Positions 1 to 11,205 of a stretch of DNA of 64,000 nt are shown here, one piece after another. The stretch lies in the NCBI GenBank assembly GCA_014871385.1, contig CM026427.1:9120344-9184343 (forward strand). The letters are read 5' to 3'. How positions within the stretch are numbered: the first letter of the stretch is position 1; the number at the start of each line of letters is the position of its first letter. The stretch is from Ceratodon purpureus. Taxonomy: Eukaryota > Streptophyta > Bryopsida > Pseudoditrichales > Ditrichaceae. Position numbers and translations under genes: made by a program. Below the pieces are notes generated by a model that was given only the letters and a program-made list of their open reading frames with translations, was not told where the DNA came from and ran no database searches.

Positions 1-468
1 GAATAAAAATCCATGCGGTCAAAACAAAGGTCTATGTCTATTCTTGAAGTAGAAAAAAGAAGAAAAATCTCTATCTTTTATGTGATAAAGAAAAAGTTTT
101 TTTCATGCTTGACCGAAAAAAATGATAAAACTTCGACTCCTTGTAGAATGAAAATCTTCCACAATATAAGGATTTTTTTTTTGGTAATCTCAAAACTAAT
201 CATGTTAGTTACTTGCACTAAAAATCCCAGAGGTAGTTGAAGGGTGTATCAAAATTTTGGAGCTGCCCCGAGAAGTAGGAAAAATCGCTTCGGGCACCAT
301 AAATATTTTTTTCAAAGTTTGTTGCAAAAAAAAATTACACTCCCGCAAAGCTCTTGCAATTCCCTATGTCTACAAAAAAAATTCAGAAACTTACATCTAA
401 AATTGACATCGTAGGAACGTGCCCAAAATTTCAAAAAGCCCATTCTAGGACTTTGACCGTTTAGGGGT
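1..468. mobile_element. Terminal part of a pogo-like TIR element cut by the window edge
   Basis: The last 35 or so bases before 468 (CCCATTCTAGGACTTTG, then CCGTTTAGGGGT) match, apart from single differences, the reverse complement of the left end of the 4.7-kb element at 30572. A TA dinucleotide follows at 469-470, as expected for the TA target duplication of Tc1/mariner/pogo elements. Weaker similarity to the same subterminal region extends inward to about 330. The other end lies outside the window, so its size and coding capacity cannot be judged; no transposase frame is visible here. Confidence 0.7.
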
Positions 469-1758
469 TAAAACTTAAATGAATCTTTCTAATTTTAACT
501 CATAATCATAGCCTATTGTAATATTTGTTCCATAAGTTTATATATTCCAATCATAATCAATATAGCAATTCCTTCTACTTTTCAAAGTATAAGTTTTTGT
601 TCCAAAGTATACATCAATGAATCATTCTCACTTGTAAAATTCATAATAATCATGCATGAGTCTAATATTCACATGAGAGATTCCAATGGAGAGATGTTGA
701 TAAAGGTTATTATTACAACTCATCACTTTTAATTTTGGAATTACAATCCAAACTTTATACATCTTAAAGTGACACATCCTCCAAAATCTCATTTTTGAAT
801 GTGTATTCCACAATTCAAAGACATGTCATAATCTTTCAAACCAACAGTCTAATCTCCCAAGGTTAAGTACATACTTCTTCACAAGATAGGATGGGTACTG
901 TACTTCTATAACTGAGATGTTCTTAAATTCATACCATTAAATATCATAAATAATACCATATCATTAATTTCAACAGAGATTTTAGGAAAATATTCCCCAT
1001 ACCAAAAACTGCAGTTTTTCTGGATAAACACCGGGCTATAAAGGATTAAGGGAAATAATATAAGCGTTAAAATATCCTTGCATGAGATACTGAGTTAACA
1101 TGTAAGCCATTAAAATCTTCTTTCCATTTTTTGACATACCCTCAACATCAGTCCCTGAGTATTGATGTTGAGAGCTCAACATAAGTGGGCAGGTAATAAC
1201 TTAAATAACCTTCTGACAAGAGGGGCACATAACATATACAATTACTAACAGCGGTTGGAAATTAGGTTTGGTATAACAAAGAAGAAAAAAAAAAACCGAA
1301 AGCCTGGACACAGACAGTAAATCAGATCCCTTTCAGAGATCACAAGAGGAAATTTCAATTGCAGCAGTGGTACCTACCAATAGGTCCGTTGGTTTCACGT
1401 GGTTGCCACCCTTATGCAAAGACCAAATAATCTCAATTCTGAGCCATGATTGAGCGCTCGTCAGGTAACTGGGCAGAAAGGAATTTGCCAGTGACCATAA
1501 TTAGCTGCTCAGAGTTTCAACTATCCTGCTGCGCCGGTATAACACATCTATCCTAATCTCAACTTGTAACTGAAGATGAAGCCTTACAGAAGTACTGATG
1601 TTGCCTACTGCCTTTATTCAAATGAACCCCTCCTACTCCAAAAATACTTCCTATCGCCTGGCTGCTTCTATCCTCAGATAATCCTAAGTCTACTAAACTG
1701 GAACATTCTTCGTCATTTTCTTGGAATGCTGACGTACGCCTGAAGTAAAAACATCTCT
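469..1758. other. Gene-free AT-rich spacer downstream of PP2C
   Basis: No coding frame with plant-like composition or splice support is visible on either strand. The part next to 1758 is presumably the 3' untranslated region of the leftward PP2C gene. Nothing else is recognised. Confidence 0.5.
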
Positions 1759-4506
1759 TCAGACCACGCACCTGCGCTCACTTGCAGAAGCTTGCGCAAT
1801 ATCAATGTCCTTTTGTACACTCAGCATCTTCTTGAGACAAAAGTTTCTAATCGTAGTCCTCCTTTCAAGGACTACAAGAGGCGGAGGAGCATCAGCCCTG
1901 AAACAAATTACGATAACGGTAACGTTGTCCTGTGAATTTCTCCTCAAAGCCTCAACAACAAGCTCCCGGGAACATTGTTCTGGGTCGTTGTGACGCTGCA
2001 ACTGCTTCCGAGCGAATGAAATAGCACCTTCGTTGGTGAATACATCCCACAATCCATCACACCCCATAAGAAGGAACTCATCCTCTTCAGACAGAACCAT
2101 CGACTGAATTTCTGGCATCGCACTAAGAGGCCCTTGCCCACCCTCTTCTTTCAGCCCTTGCATGTGCCAGTCTCCAATGGCTCTAGCGACTGTAACCTGT
2201 CCATTTACATAACCATCGACAACATAACCCCCGACAGATTCAATACGCGACTTCTCCCAAGCGGAGCTAGGGTCATGATCCCTGGACATTGGCACAGCCA
2301 CCCCCTTCCTGCACAACACTGCTCGGCAGTCGCCTGCATTGGCAACGAGCAGATTCCTGCAATGAACAAAATGCCAACTCAAATACATTAACCCTCTTAC
2401 TTCCAAAGAAAAAAAAACACTTAATAGAAAATGATTAAGAAAATGTCTAATGTATTCATCCTTAATTACTAAATATTAGCTACAGTGCAGAGAAATATCC
2501 TCAAACAATATAAAGAATACATAAAAACCTCAGAAGTATGGTGTAGAGTGATTGGGAGAAAAAATAAAAATTAGACCGGAAACATTTACTGACCTGCCCT
2601 GCACGAGTGCTGTCAAGACGGTTGTTCCGGAAGAAAGGCTGTCATCCAGTCTACAAGCTTCCGAAAATTTCTTGTCCAGTTCTAAATATGCATTCTTTAC
2701 AGCTTCCTCTACAGCAGTGGGGAAGGATGCGTCTCCTAGTATGTATGGCAACAAATGCTCTTTGACATAGCCTGCTGCAGCTTCACCATCGTGACCGTCG
2801 AACACCTGAAAGACGCAATCCCCATCATAAGTTAAAGCTAGGACTTTATGAGCGTGTACCTTGGTTTAAGTACAGAACAGAGAACTGTTAGATAAATTGT
2901 TCAAATTCCATAGACATAAAAGCAACCTCAAGTGATACAGATGATTCATAAAGTCAGTGAAACGATGAGCCTCCATAAATCAGTGTGCAATGTGCATTCT
3001 CCTGCATGACCCAAATACTTACCCCATAAAAAGCACCTGGGGAACCCAATGATTCCTCCAAATCGTCCACACACAAATGTGCATCTTCCATAGACCGCCT
3101 AATTCCCCTCTCTGCACATCCTCCAGACCGATATTCTGGGACGTAATCCGGAACATTAACAGGTTCTTCATCGTTTTTCTCATCAACCTGCATACCAGCA
3201 AGATTTTGTATTAGGAGGATAAATACTTCAAGAGTGCTTAAATTAAAAGGATTTGTTCAACAAAAGACGTTGAATCGACAGTTTAGGAACATCTGCAAAA
3301 TGCAGACTCTCTCTGGAAGATAAAAAAATACTACAAATAAAAGATGGGGTCAGAGCACTACGCAGCTCCAAGCTTTGAAATCAACCTGAAGTCAAGGAAA
3401 GCCATGGCTAAAAAAATAATCATAGAATTCCTTAATTCTTGTAAACCGAGAATTCTATACGCAGCGAATCCCTTAATACGCTTGGAATAAGAATTGCTAT
3501 CAAATAAAAATTCTTAAATTCTCGAAGAATAAGAATCAACCTAACAAATCAAGGATCGGACTGGACATATAATTCTCTCATTCCATGAAAACCGAATACA
3601 TAATATTACTCGGATATTACAGTAAAAGGTATCCGGCCCTGTGAAACCTAGAAACTTCCTTACACCAGACAGTATACTCGATTCCTCGAATATCGAAAAC
3701 AATTCCATCATGCACTTCAAGTTTTCCTTCTAAATTCCAAACGTATGAGGCACAGGGAAGGAAGTAGCTTATTCAACCAATACGAAAACTACCACAAATA
3801 GGATAAGCAACCGTCACTAAAAATCCAAAGACTACATCAGGAGATTACAACCCAAAGATGAAGCCAAGAACTACTTTGAACAACCGACTATTGACATCCA
3901 GCAACGGCCAGTTTCCCACGTCGGACAAATGTATCTCTTTACATGTTACAAGAAAACTGATGACAGAAATGTTAATCACCACCCAAACAGACTCTCGAGA
4001 CTACACACGAAACAAAGCACCTTCGCAACGTTACCCTAAACCAACTCACGCCCTCGAACCTGAAGGTAAGCTGTTGACGTTACTTAGGTTATGAACGAGT
4101 CGATCTTGCAAGAGACAGAAGCCTTAACAACACTGGAACACACAGCGTGCGAAAGAAAATACTAAACAACAACCTCTCCTTAAAAGATTGTGAATATGTA
4201 AAGAGCCTGAACCCTAGAGATGGAGATAGGGCACGATACCTTCTCCACGCTGGTGGAAGGCGACGTCACGGGCTGGGTTTCATCAGTGCAGCCCTCCGAA
4301 ATCGAGGAGAGAGACCCCCCCAAACCAGCCTCCGTGACGTTACAGCTAGTCGTGATTGCAGCCACCATATTGGCTTCCGTCTCGGCAGCGACCTCGACAG
4401 TGTTATCCCCCGCAGCCCCTCTCTCTTTTGAGCTGACAGCAACGGGAACTTTGCTTACTCCATCTAAAATGTTCACAGGATGCGCGACTTCGGTACCCAC
4501 CGCCAT
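1759..4506 (-). CDS. Protein phosphatase 2C (PPM family, DBP1/PP2C22-like)
   Basis: Metal-dependent Ser/Thr phosphatase that dephosphorylates signalling proteins; substrate unknown. Four exons on the minus strand: 4213-4506, 3023-3187, 2594-2805 and 1759-2356, giving 422 residues. All borders are GT/AG and the joins keep frame. PP2C motifs appear in order: RSMEDAH, VFDGHDG (metal-binding Asp), SGTT, GDCRAV, SRDHDP, ARAIGDW, DGLWDVF and SQDNVTV, so the catalytic core looks complete. VFDGHDG replaces the commoner FDGHGG. An in-frame ATG at 4630-4632 would add 42 residues rich in Gly, Glu and Arg. I prefer the ATG at 4504-4506, because the extra residues read through a purine-rich tract that looks like leader. 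The roughly 100 residues before the core are low in complexity. Intron 1 is about 1 kb. Assignment to the DBP1 clade rests on the MEDAHLCVDDLEE stretch and is less sure than the family. Confidence 0.93.
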
Positions 4507-4680
4507 ACTGGAGGCGCCTCCTAAGCATGTAGTTCCCTCTCCTCCCTCTCCTCTCCTCCCTGTCCAACCCCTCCCCTTCTCCCCCCCTCCCTTCGTCTCT
4601 ATCTCCTCTCCCAAACTCCCCACCTTAAACACTCCTCACAACCTAACCCCCTCCTCGATCCCGTAACCCTCTCCCCTCCC
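4507..4680 (-). promoter_or_regulatory. Purine-rich (GA) leader tract of PP2C
   Basis: On the minus strand, directly upstream of the preferred PP2C start, the sequence is nearly pure G and A (C/T on the plus strand, densest at 4538-4615). GAGA-like tracts of this sort are common in plant 5' leaders and core promoters. The role is inferred from position. Confidence 0.4.
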
Positions 4681-7074
4681 TCACAAACCAAAACAACGTC
4701 TCCAATCTCACCTCCAGGAAAAGAAAACCTCTCCAGATTTCCAACAAACCAAAACACAACAACTAAACAAACCAAACAACGAACTCCCACCCTTACATAC
4801 ACATCCACCCCACCCCCCAAGATCTTCCCTCTCCTTCTTGCCACCGACCACCGCCTTCGCTTACCCGCAACGCAAACCTAACCCTCTCCTTCCTCCTCTC
4901 CTTCTCCACATCCAAGTCTCCGCTCCCAGATGTCACGCACATGTAACCTCCGCGTATCCAAACCCTCTCAAAAGCGAAACCGACGCGGTCTTGCTGCGCT
5001 CGCACTCTCCTCCCTCACGTCCCTTTGTCTGCGTTCGTTACGCCCGGTGTGGCTCCCGATGCGGGCCTTGTATGATGCGATGATGCGAGGCAGGGGCGTG
5101 GACATGGCAATGGCGTGCGGCCTCCGCGCATATTCGCTCGCTCGCTCTCTCTCACTCGCGCCTGCTGTGTGTCTCGTTGTCTGCCTCGGGTCTCGCCGCG
5201 ACCGCGACTTCGTCACACCCCAACTGCCTCGCTCGCGACGCCATTCCCCTCCCCTCCCCTGCGTCGCCGCGACCGTCCTCAAACTCCACTATCTACGTAT
5301 TCAAACAACACTATCTACTCGTTAGGTAGATAATGTAAAAGGTTTCTAGATGTTTCGTTCTTGCGATGCTTCTTCCGCTGCCGCGATCACGATGGCGTTG
5401 GCGGGTCCCCGATCCGAGGTGTGGCTGTGGATGGGGCTGCTTTTCCGTCAGGGGGCTTAACCCCGCCACCTGGAGCGGTGGATTTATCTACTTCTCTATT
5501 TTTCATTTTTTTTGAGAAATTCTGAAGCTTCTCGGAGTTGAGGATTGTGTTTGATTTTGATTTTTGTTTTTCTGTTGATTTTGATGGTGTTTTTTGTGTT
5601 TTGCCTGATTGAAGAGTTGGACAGAGGTAAGATTATGTGGGGAAATGAGGAAATGAAAGGAGAGGCTCAATGGGGGCAATGATTGTGGATAACTGAGGTG
5701 GTTTTTGAGAGTTGTTTTTTTATAATATTTGATGTGAGGCTGGGGTGGGGTGTGTGACGGAGAAGGGTGGTAGGTGTTTGGGTGGGGAGGGGGGGATGGG
5801 GTGAGGTGGCAGGACACGTGGGGGGAGGGGAGAGGTGGGGGGGAGTGGTGGGGGAAAGTGGGGTGATAAGTGAAGTTGGAGAGTGAGTTGGGGAAATGGG
5901 AGAGTTGGAGGGAAGCTTGGAATGGGGGGATGAGGAATGGATGGATACGGGATGAGGAATTGATAGATATGGGATGAGTAATCGATGGATGAGGTTGAGG
6001 ATGAGGGAGGGAGGGATGGATGTGGATGAGGTGTGGATGGATGGCTGGTCATCTGTTTGGTGTGGAGGGAAGGAAGGACTGGAGTGTGAATTTTTTATGA
6101 TGGCGTACAGCAATCTGGCTGGGCTTGGCTGCGCACAGCTGGCGTGCTTTCATTGGGTCTGAGCAGGATGAGTTGGACTACTTGGTACAATTTTGATTTT
6201 CGGTTTTATGTGTAAGGGATGGTTGGATTTGTCAAGGCAATTGTTAATTTTTAATTGTGAATTCTGAAATACAGAATAAGAAAGGTAATCCAAATTTGAA
6301 TACAAACTATATAGTAGCAACCTATTGAGGAATTTTTGTTGGAATGGGTTGAAATGAAATTGCCTTGGTGAATATTGGATGTTGTGGTGTTGTTTGAATT
6401 CTTGACGTCTTTTTTGAAAAACTACTTTTGAATTATTGATAGTGAGAATTTGGTTTTGTCGACATTTTTGTATGTTGCAATATTTGTAATCTTATTGAAG
6501 TATGAATTATAGAATTACCAAATTCAACCGTGAGCTCATAGAATATTCCTCAAAAAATATTTTGTAGTAATAAGACACCTAATGAGGCAATCAATGAATT
6601 GATAGAATGCCATAGATATATCATCTACTGCAAATTTGTTCTTAATATACTTGTCTGTTTCATCATATAGTGCATATTTATAGTTTTTGTAAGCATTTTA
6701 ATCTATTATCAAGATAAATTGAAATAAATAATTTCTACACAACGTTGAAACTTTAATAGTATGGATGAAATCAAAGTAAACATATGAGAAAATCAAAGAA
6801 GATGACCATATTCGTTATTTTGAGACAGTTTTTGGACTTTGACACTTTTTGCCTACAATTTCAGCAATTGTTTTGAGACAATTTGAACTTTTTTGACTTT
6901 CTAATTATAAAATATCCTCGACTCAAGGATAATCTTTCCATATATAGTCAAGATATAGTCAAAACATTTCTGACAAATATAGAATTAATCAAGAAACTAG
7001 TGAAATATCTACAATCAAGCATTAAATTGAGATTATGAAAAGTCTCAATTTAATGAATATGGTGTTGAAGGGGC
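4681..7074. other. Upstream region of PP2C and gene-free spacer
   Basis: 4838-5330 is relatively GC- and CpG-rich and probably promoter or leader. 5730-6060 is strongly G-rich on the plus strand and includes degenerate GATGAGG/GATGGAT repeats (about 5925-6050). An ACACGTGG box lies near 5813. From 6160 onward the DNA is AT-rich without a supported gene. The many open frames here translate to low-complexity peptides. Confidence 0.5.
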
Positions 7075-8480
7075 AAAATAAAGATACCTTAAAGCGTGAC
7101 TCCACAGACACCAAAATATACTACGTGAAAAAATGATACAAATACATAAAACACTGAGAATTATAAATACGCAATACCTTAACGAATCATCATATATATT
7201 TACTGATTGTCTAAACGTAGTATACTTACTCATTTTCCAAATAAAACACCCCACACCGCATAATAGCCACCCTGATCAAAACACACTTGCTTCCATGGTA
7301 GAATTGCTTCAACAAATAACACAACCAATTACATTATACAAAGTCAGAGAATACATTAACATCGACGGCAACGAAGAAGCAGATTACTTAGCAAAACAAG
7401 GATTATACCTATCACATAAAAAAGCTAAACATTCATAGGAACATGCCCATGCCACCCCATTCTATTTCCAAAAAGATGAATGGCCATCCATGAAGGCTGT
7501 CCGAGACAAAGGACCAGTTAAAAATCTAGAATAACAAATCAAGAAATATGACAAAGAAAAGAATTTAGAGACCATGGCCCTACAAACCTCCAACATTTGT
7601 AAATCGACGGCAAATGCAGATATAGACAATGAACTCTTGAATGAATTCTAGGAAAACCCTGCTATCAGAGACAAACAAATATCATGCCTTCTCAAATTCT
7701 GTACGGGAACTTACATGGGGCATGCTAGAAAACAAATGTTTTTCGGAAGAGAAAGATTTCCATCTATCACATGCCCCATTTGTAATTGATGTGAACCGGA
7801 TACATGGTTACATCTATTACTCACATGCCAACAACAACACATACATTCACTCCGAGTAAAAAGACACAACAAAGCAGTCTCGAAAATTAGAAAATTACTA
7901 CACTCATTTGAAAAATCACGTAGCTTTATTCTCATGAATGCTGCAACCTTCAATGATAAACCCTCAGAAAACACCGTCCCTAATTGGCTACTTCCATGCA
8001 CATGCGGCGCACAAAGATGCCATTGTAATTTAAGATTTAGACCTGACATCTTCTGTGTCAAAGGTTTACCATACCAAAGTGACTTCCCTATAGAAATAAA
8101 CCCTAATCTTACCATACAATTTATTGAATTTAGATACTGCAATGAAAGATTCTCCTTAAAAACACTTGAAGCTAAAACTAACAAATACAATCCATTAATC
8201 GCCAGTATCGTTGCTAAAGGATAGAAAGTCAACCCCCTTATTGTCATCACAGCACGCGCCAAAGCCACTACACACATTCCATCAATGAAACTACTTGTAG
8301 ACAACTTTAAAATACCTATGACTACCATCAAAAGTACCTTTAGAACATGAACACTATTGCCATACAATATGCCATGTCCATCCTCCTCCATAAAAGAAGA
8401 ATAGAAAACCACCAACCATTACCTGTAACATTGGACCTCCCATAGTTAAAAACTTCAAAACAAAATACAAAATAAAATAA
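7075..8480 (+). mobile_element. Decayed non-LTR (LINE-like) retrotransposon, 3' part: RNase H, zinc finger, C-terminal nuclease-like region
   Basis: Translation across stops gives one continuous retroelement C-terminus. Near 7190-7410 there is an RNase H segment (YIFTDCLN, then INIDGNEEADYLAKQG). At about 7770-7850 there is a CPxC...TWLHLLLTC...H zinc-finger-like motif. From about 7960 there is a Cys-rich stretch (CTCGAQRCHC) and a block with RPDI, IQFIEF and, across a stop, G-KVNPLIVIT, spaced like a PD-(D/E)XK nuclease. In-frame stops at about 7437, 7531, 7650, 7788 and 8224, and a frameshift near 8346, show it is dead. After the shift the frame runs to about 8444, followed by an A-rich tail (8452-8480) typical of LINE 3' ends. 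The reverse transcriptase part is missing, so this is a 5'-truncated copy. RNase H and LINE identity are well supported; the nuclease assignment is tentative. Confidence 0.75.
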
Positions 8481-8629
8481 AATTGAGTAGCTAGAGCTAT
8501 TTTATTGATTGTTAGCATACAAGTGTAAAGTTTCTTGTCACTTCTTGCATTGGGGGTAGTCATTTCCTGCCTACGATCGCTCACTCAGCAATACCAAGCC
8601 ACTTCATACCTCACATTTGCTCAAATGAG

Positions 8630-8715
8630 TCCATCAAGGTTCGAACCCGGACCAATTATATGAGATAAACGCTCACCACCAACCAACAATGAGCTTGTGG
8701 CTTGGTGTCCAAAGT
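8630..8715 (-). mobile_element. tRNA-like SINE head (Pol III A/B box)
   Basis: On the minus strand the sequence CCGGGTTCGAACCTT (8636-8650) matches a tRNA B box. About 35-50 bases upstream, an A-box-like AAGCTCATTGTTGG is followed by GGTGGTGAGCG, the arrangement seen in plant tRNA-derived SINEs. The segment cannot fold into a clean cloverleaf by eye, so I do not call a tRNA. The 3' end of the SINE is not defined; it may run toward the A/T-rich stretch near 8480. Confidence 0.45.
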
Positions 8716-8903
8716 CACATTTTAATAAATCTTATAGATCTTACCATTTTTTGTTCTTTGTTAGTAATTACTGGTCATTAAAGTGTCTACTCTAGAAAGG
8801 GGGGAATAGATCTTTACTTCCATACCTTTGTCATGTGAGCATTGCATTGGGGGTAGATTGAACAGACACTTAATTCACGTCGGTCTCTTTCGGAGATCGA
8901 AGT

Positions 8904-8964
8904 TTCTCTCTCTCTCTACATTAAATCTCTCTCTCTACCTTAAATCTCTCTCTCTACCTTAAAG
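8904..8964. repeat. CT-rich short tandem repeat
   Basis: About three imperfect units of roughly 20 bases, each a run of CT followed by TACATTAAAT or TACCTTAAA. Confidence 0.8.
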
Positions 8965-9007
8965 TGACAAGCCAATAAAAAAAATCAGTGCGTCTATCTG
9001 ACAACTT

Positions 9008-9185
9008 AACATCACTTCACTCACATCAACAAGATTCCTTAACATCACTTCATTCAGATAAAAAAAATTCTTTGACATCACTTTATTCAAATCTGTAAGA
9101 TTCTCTTGCAATCTAACATCACTTCACTTATTTTCAAAAAAAAAAAACATCACTTCACTTGTATCTAATTTGACTCTTTTAAGTA
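9008..9185. repeat. Degenerate minisatellite with AACATCACTTCA core
   Basis: Five copies of the core AACATCACTTCA(C/T)T (at about 9008, 9041, 9077, 9114 and 9147) are separated by variable 20-28-base AT-rich linkers. No coding potential. The copies differ in linker length, so this is an old array. Confidence 0.7.
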
Positions 9186-9595
9186 ATACTATTTACATGG
9201 AACTGAGCGACCAATAGCATTCAAATATTCAAAATTGTTGAAAGAATATTAATGATTGGTTTTAAGTACTAGCATGAGTAGAAATACAAGTACATATGTT
9301 TAAAGATAATGAAGTCTATTAATTAAGATAGGCTCAAAAGTTTTTTCCATTTTCAAAATTTGTACAAAGTTGAATTTTGAAAAATAAATCATGTAAAAAT
9401 TTGTGTTTTCGATGAATACTAACTTCCAATTCATAGAATTGATCATTGTATTGATAATTGGTTTAGAAATTATGCACATAGTTATGAGAATAAACTGCCT
9501 ATACTTTACAGTGAAGATTACAATAAAGTATCAGAAGAATGACTTAACCACTTATCTAAGAAAGGCACCACGTCCATTGTTTCAAATCATTGTTA

Positions 9596-10517
9596 ACCTC
9601 TAAAGGCCCTCAAGACCTGTTTAGGGTTGCAATACTTGCAAAATGATGGGCCCCAATATTTTTTCATCCATACACATTTATGACGGTTTTCATCAAATAG
9701 AAAATTTGCATCTAACTAACCATTTCCATCTAAAAAGGTTGCTTGATTCTTTTCAACGAGATGGCAATTATCATCCAGACCTTGGTTTTCATCATAAATC
9801 CATTTTGCATCCATATTAAAATTTTCATTCCATCAATTTTTTTATCCAAATTCAATCAATTTCATCCAATATCTATGACGTGGCAGGGGTCCATCCATAA
9901 TACCCCGTCTTACCAAAACTGCCCTTTGAATTAAAAGAGAAATATGAAATTTTAACTTCCAAAAATTATAGAAATTTGAGATCTACTCTGCTTTCATTGA
10001 AATTTTTTGTGGTTCTTTTCCTCAATGACTTCAACATATCTACCGTTAGGATTTCCAATTGGACATTTTCAGGCTTCCATATAAGTAGTTTTAATTTTGG
10101 AGAATGTAAGGCAATTTCAGCACACCTCCTTTCACGAAATCAAGGATTTTTTCGCCTTTCCAAGCCCGTAGGAGGCTCAAACTTTGTGAGCTTACACCTA
10201 ACTTCCATACCTAAAGGAGTTGATGATCCTCCATGGATCAAATGTGTTTGCAAAGTATAGTTTTTGGACATCAAAACTTTGGTATACTCTCGGGGGAGTG
10301 CCAAAAAAACTTTTGTTGTAACTTCAATCATTATAATCTCGCAAACTGTACGGCGGATTGTTTTCAAAGTTGATATACACCTTTGTGAAGAAGGTATGTA
10401 CAAGATCTTACGGTTGAATGTTCATTTTGATGTCTACTTAGAAATCAGTAGATCTCTATCAGTAGGGGTATGTTTTTAGCAATTTTCGCTCCAACTATAC
10501 CAAGGGCCTTTAGGGGT
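9596..10517. mobile_element. Non-autonomous TIR element (922 bp), related to the pogo-like element
   Basis: Ends are inverted: ACCTCTAAAGGCCCT at the left and AGGGCCTTTAGGGGT at the right, with TA on both outer sides (9594-9595 and 10518-10519) as a target duplication. The interior carries no transposase. Parts of it, such as ATTTCAGCACACCTCC near 10115, resemble the subterminal region of the 4.7-kb element (ATTTCAGCATACCCCC near 31035), so the two are probably relatives mobilised by the same transposase type. The left third (about 9655-9895) holds about ten degenerate TTTTCATCC motifs. Confidence 0.65.
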
Positions 10518-11205
10518 TAATCGTTGAGCAGCCGCGGTGGCAAATTGACAGTGCATATAGACTCACAATCCAAAACAAGGTGTGATATTTGAAGTCCTAG
10601 ATACACCTCCAACGATGTCGAAAATTCACACACTTTATGGTTTTCTACTTTCCACACCTACCGGTTAGGTTTTCCTCCCAAAAACTACCATGAGTGAAAT
10701 ACCATAAGGTAAATACCTAGAGAGTTGTGGAAATGTACTGTAGAGTGAACTGCTTCCCTCTTGAAGGATATAAGAGAAAAATGGCTGAAGCCACTTGGTG
10801 AACATGTTAATATTCTCCTTGATATATGCCAAGGCATGAGCAGTGACAGACCCGCTTAGGGTAACTAGGTGAACATCCTGCGACTAAGTAAATGAAGCTA
10901 GCTGAGTGATCAAGAACAGCATCAATGCTACCCGCATTGAGAAAAAAACGGATATCCTCCACAAACTAATCAACCTTGAAACCAGACTATGAGTCAGTTG
11001 ATTTGTTATCCTAAGCTCATAGAATCATGGCATCCTGGTGAGGAGAGATCACTGAGTCAAATCGCATGTGTATCGTCATTTACAAATTGGATAGACTACA
11101 TTAAGTAATGAATCTGAGGGGATGGTACAAGGTGAGAAGAGGACCAATATGAGCGTTTGGGTGTCTTCTCATCCCAATGATAACAAGCCCTGAGAAGAGA
11201 ACTGT
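10518..11205. other. Spacer and probable 3' UTR downstream of IF-2
   Basis: No supported coding region. The part adjoining 11205 should be the 3' untranslated end of the leftward IF-2 gene. Confidence 0.5.

Noticed and set aside
4220..4666. 148-codon plus-strand frame over PP2C exon 1
   Set aside because: Shadow of the PP2C exon; Pro/Ser low complexity with no support.
5503..6113. Pro/Ser/His-rich minus-strand frames
   Set aside because: Translation of the G-rich repeat tract; composition alone keeps them open.
8630..8715. Functional tRNA gene
   Set aside because: Only A- and B-box-like sequences are present; acceptor and anticodon stems do not pair convincingly, so a SINE head is more likely.
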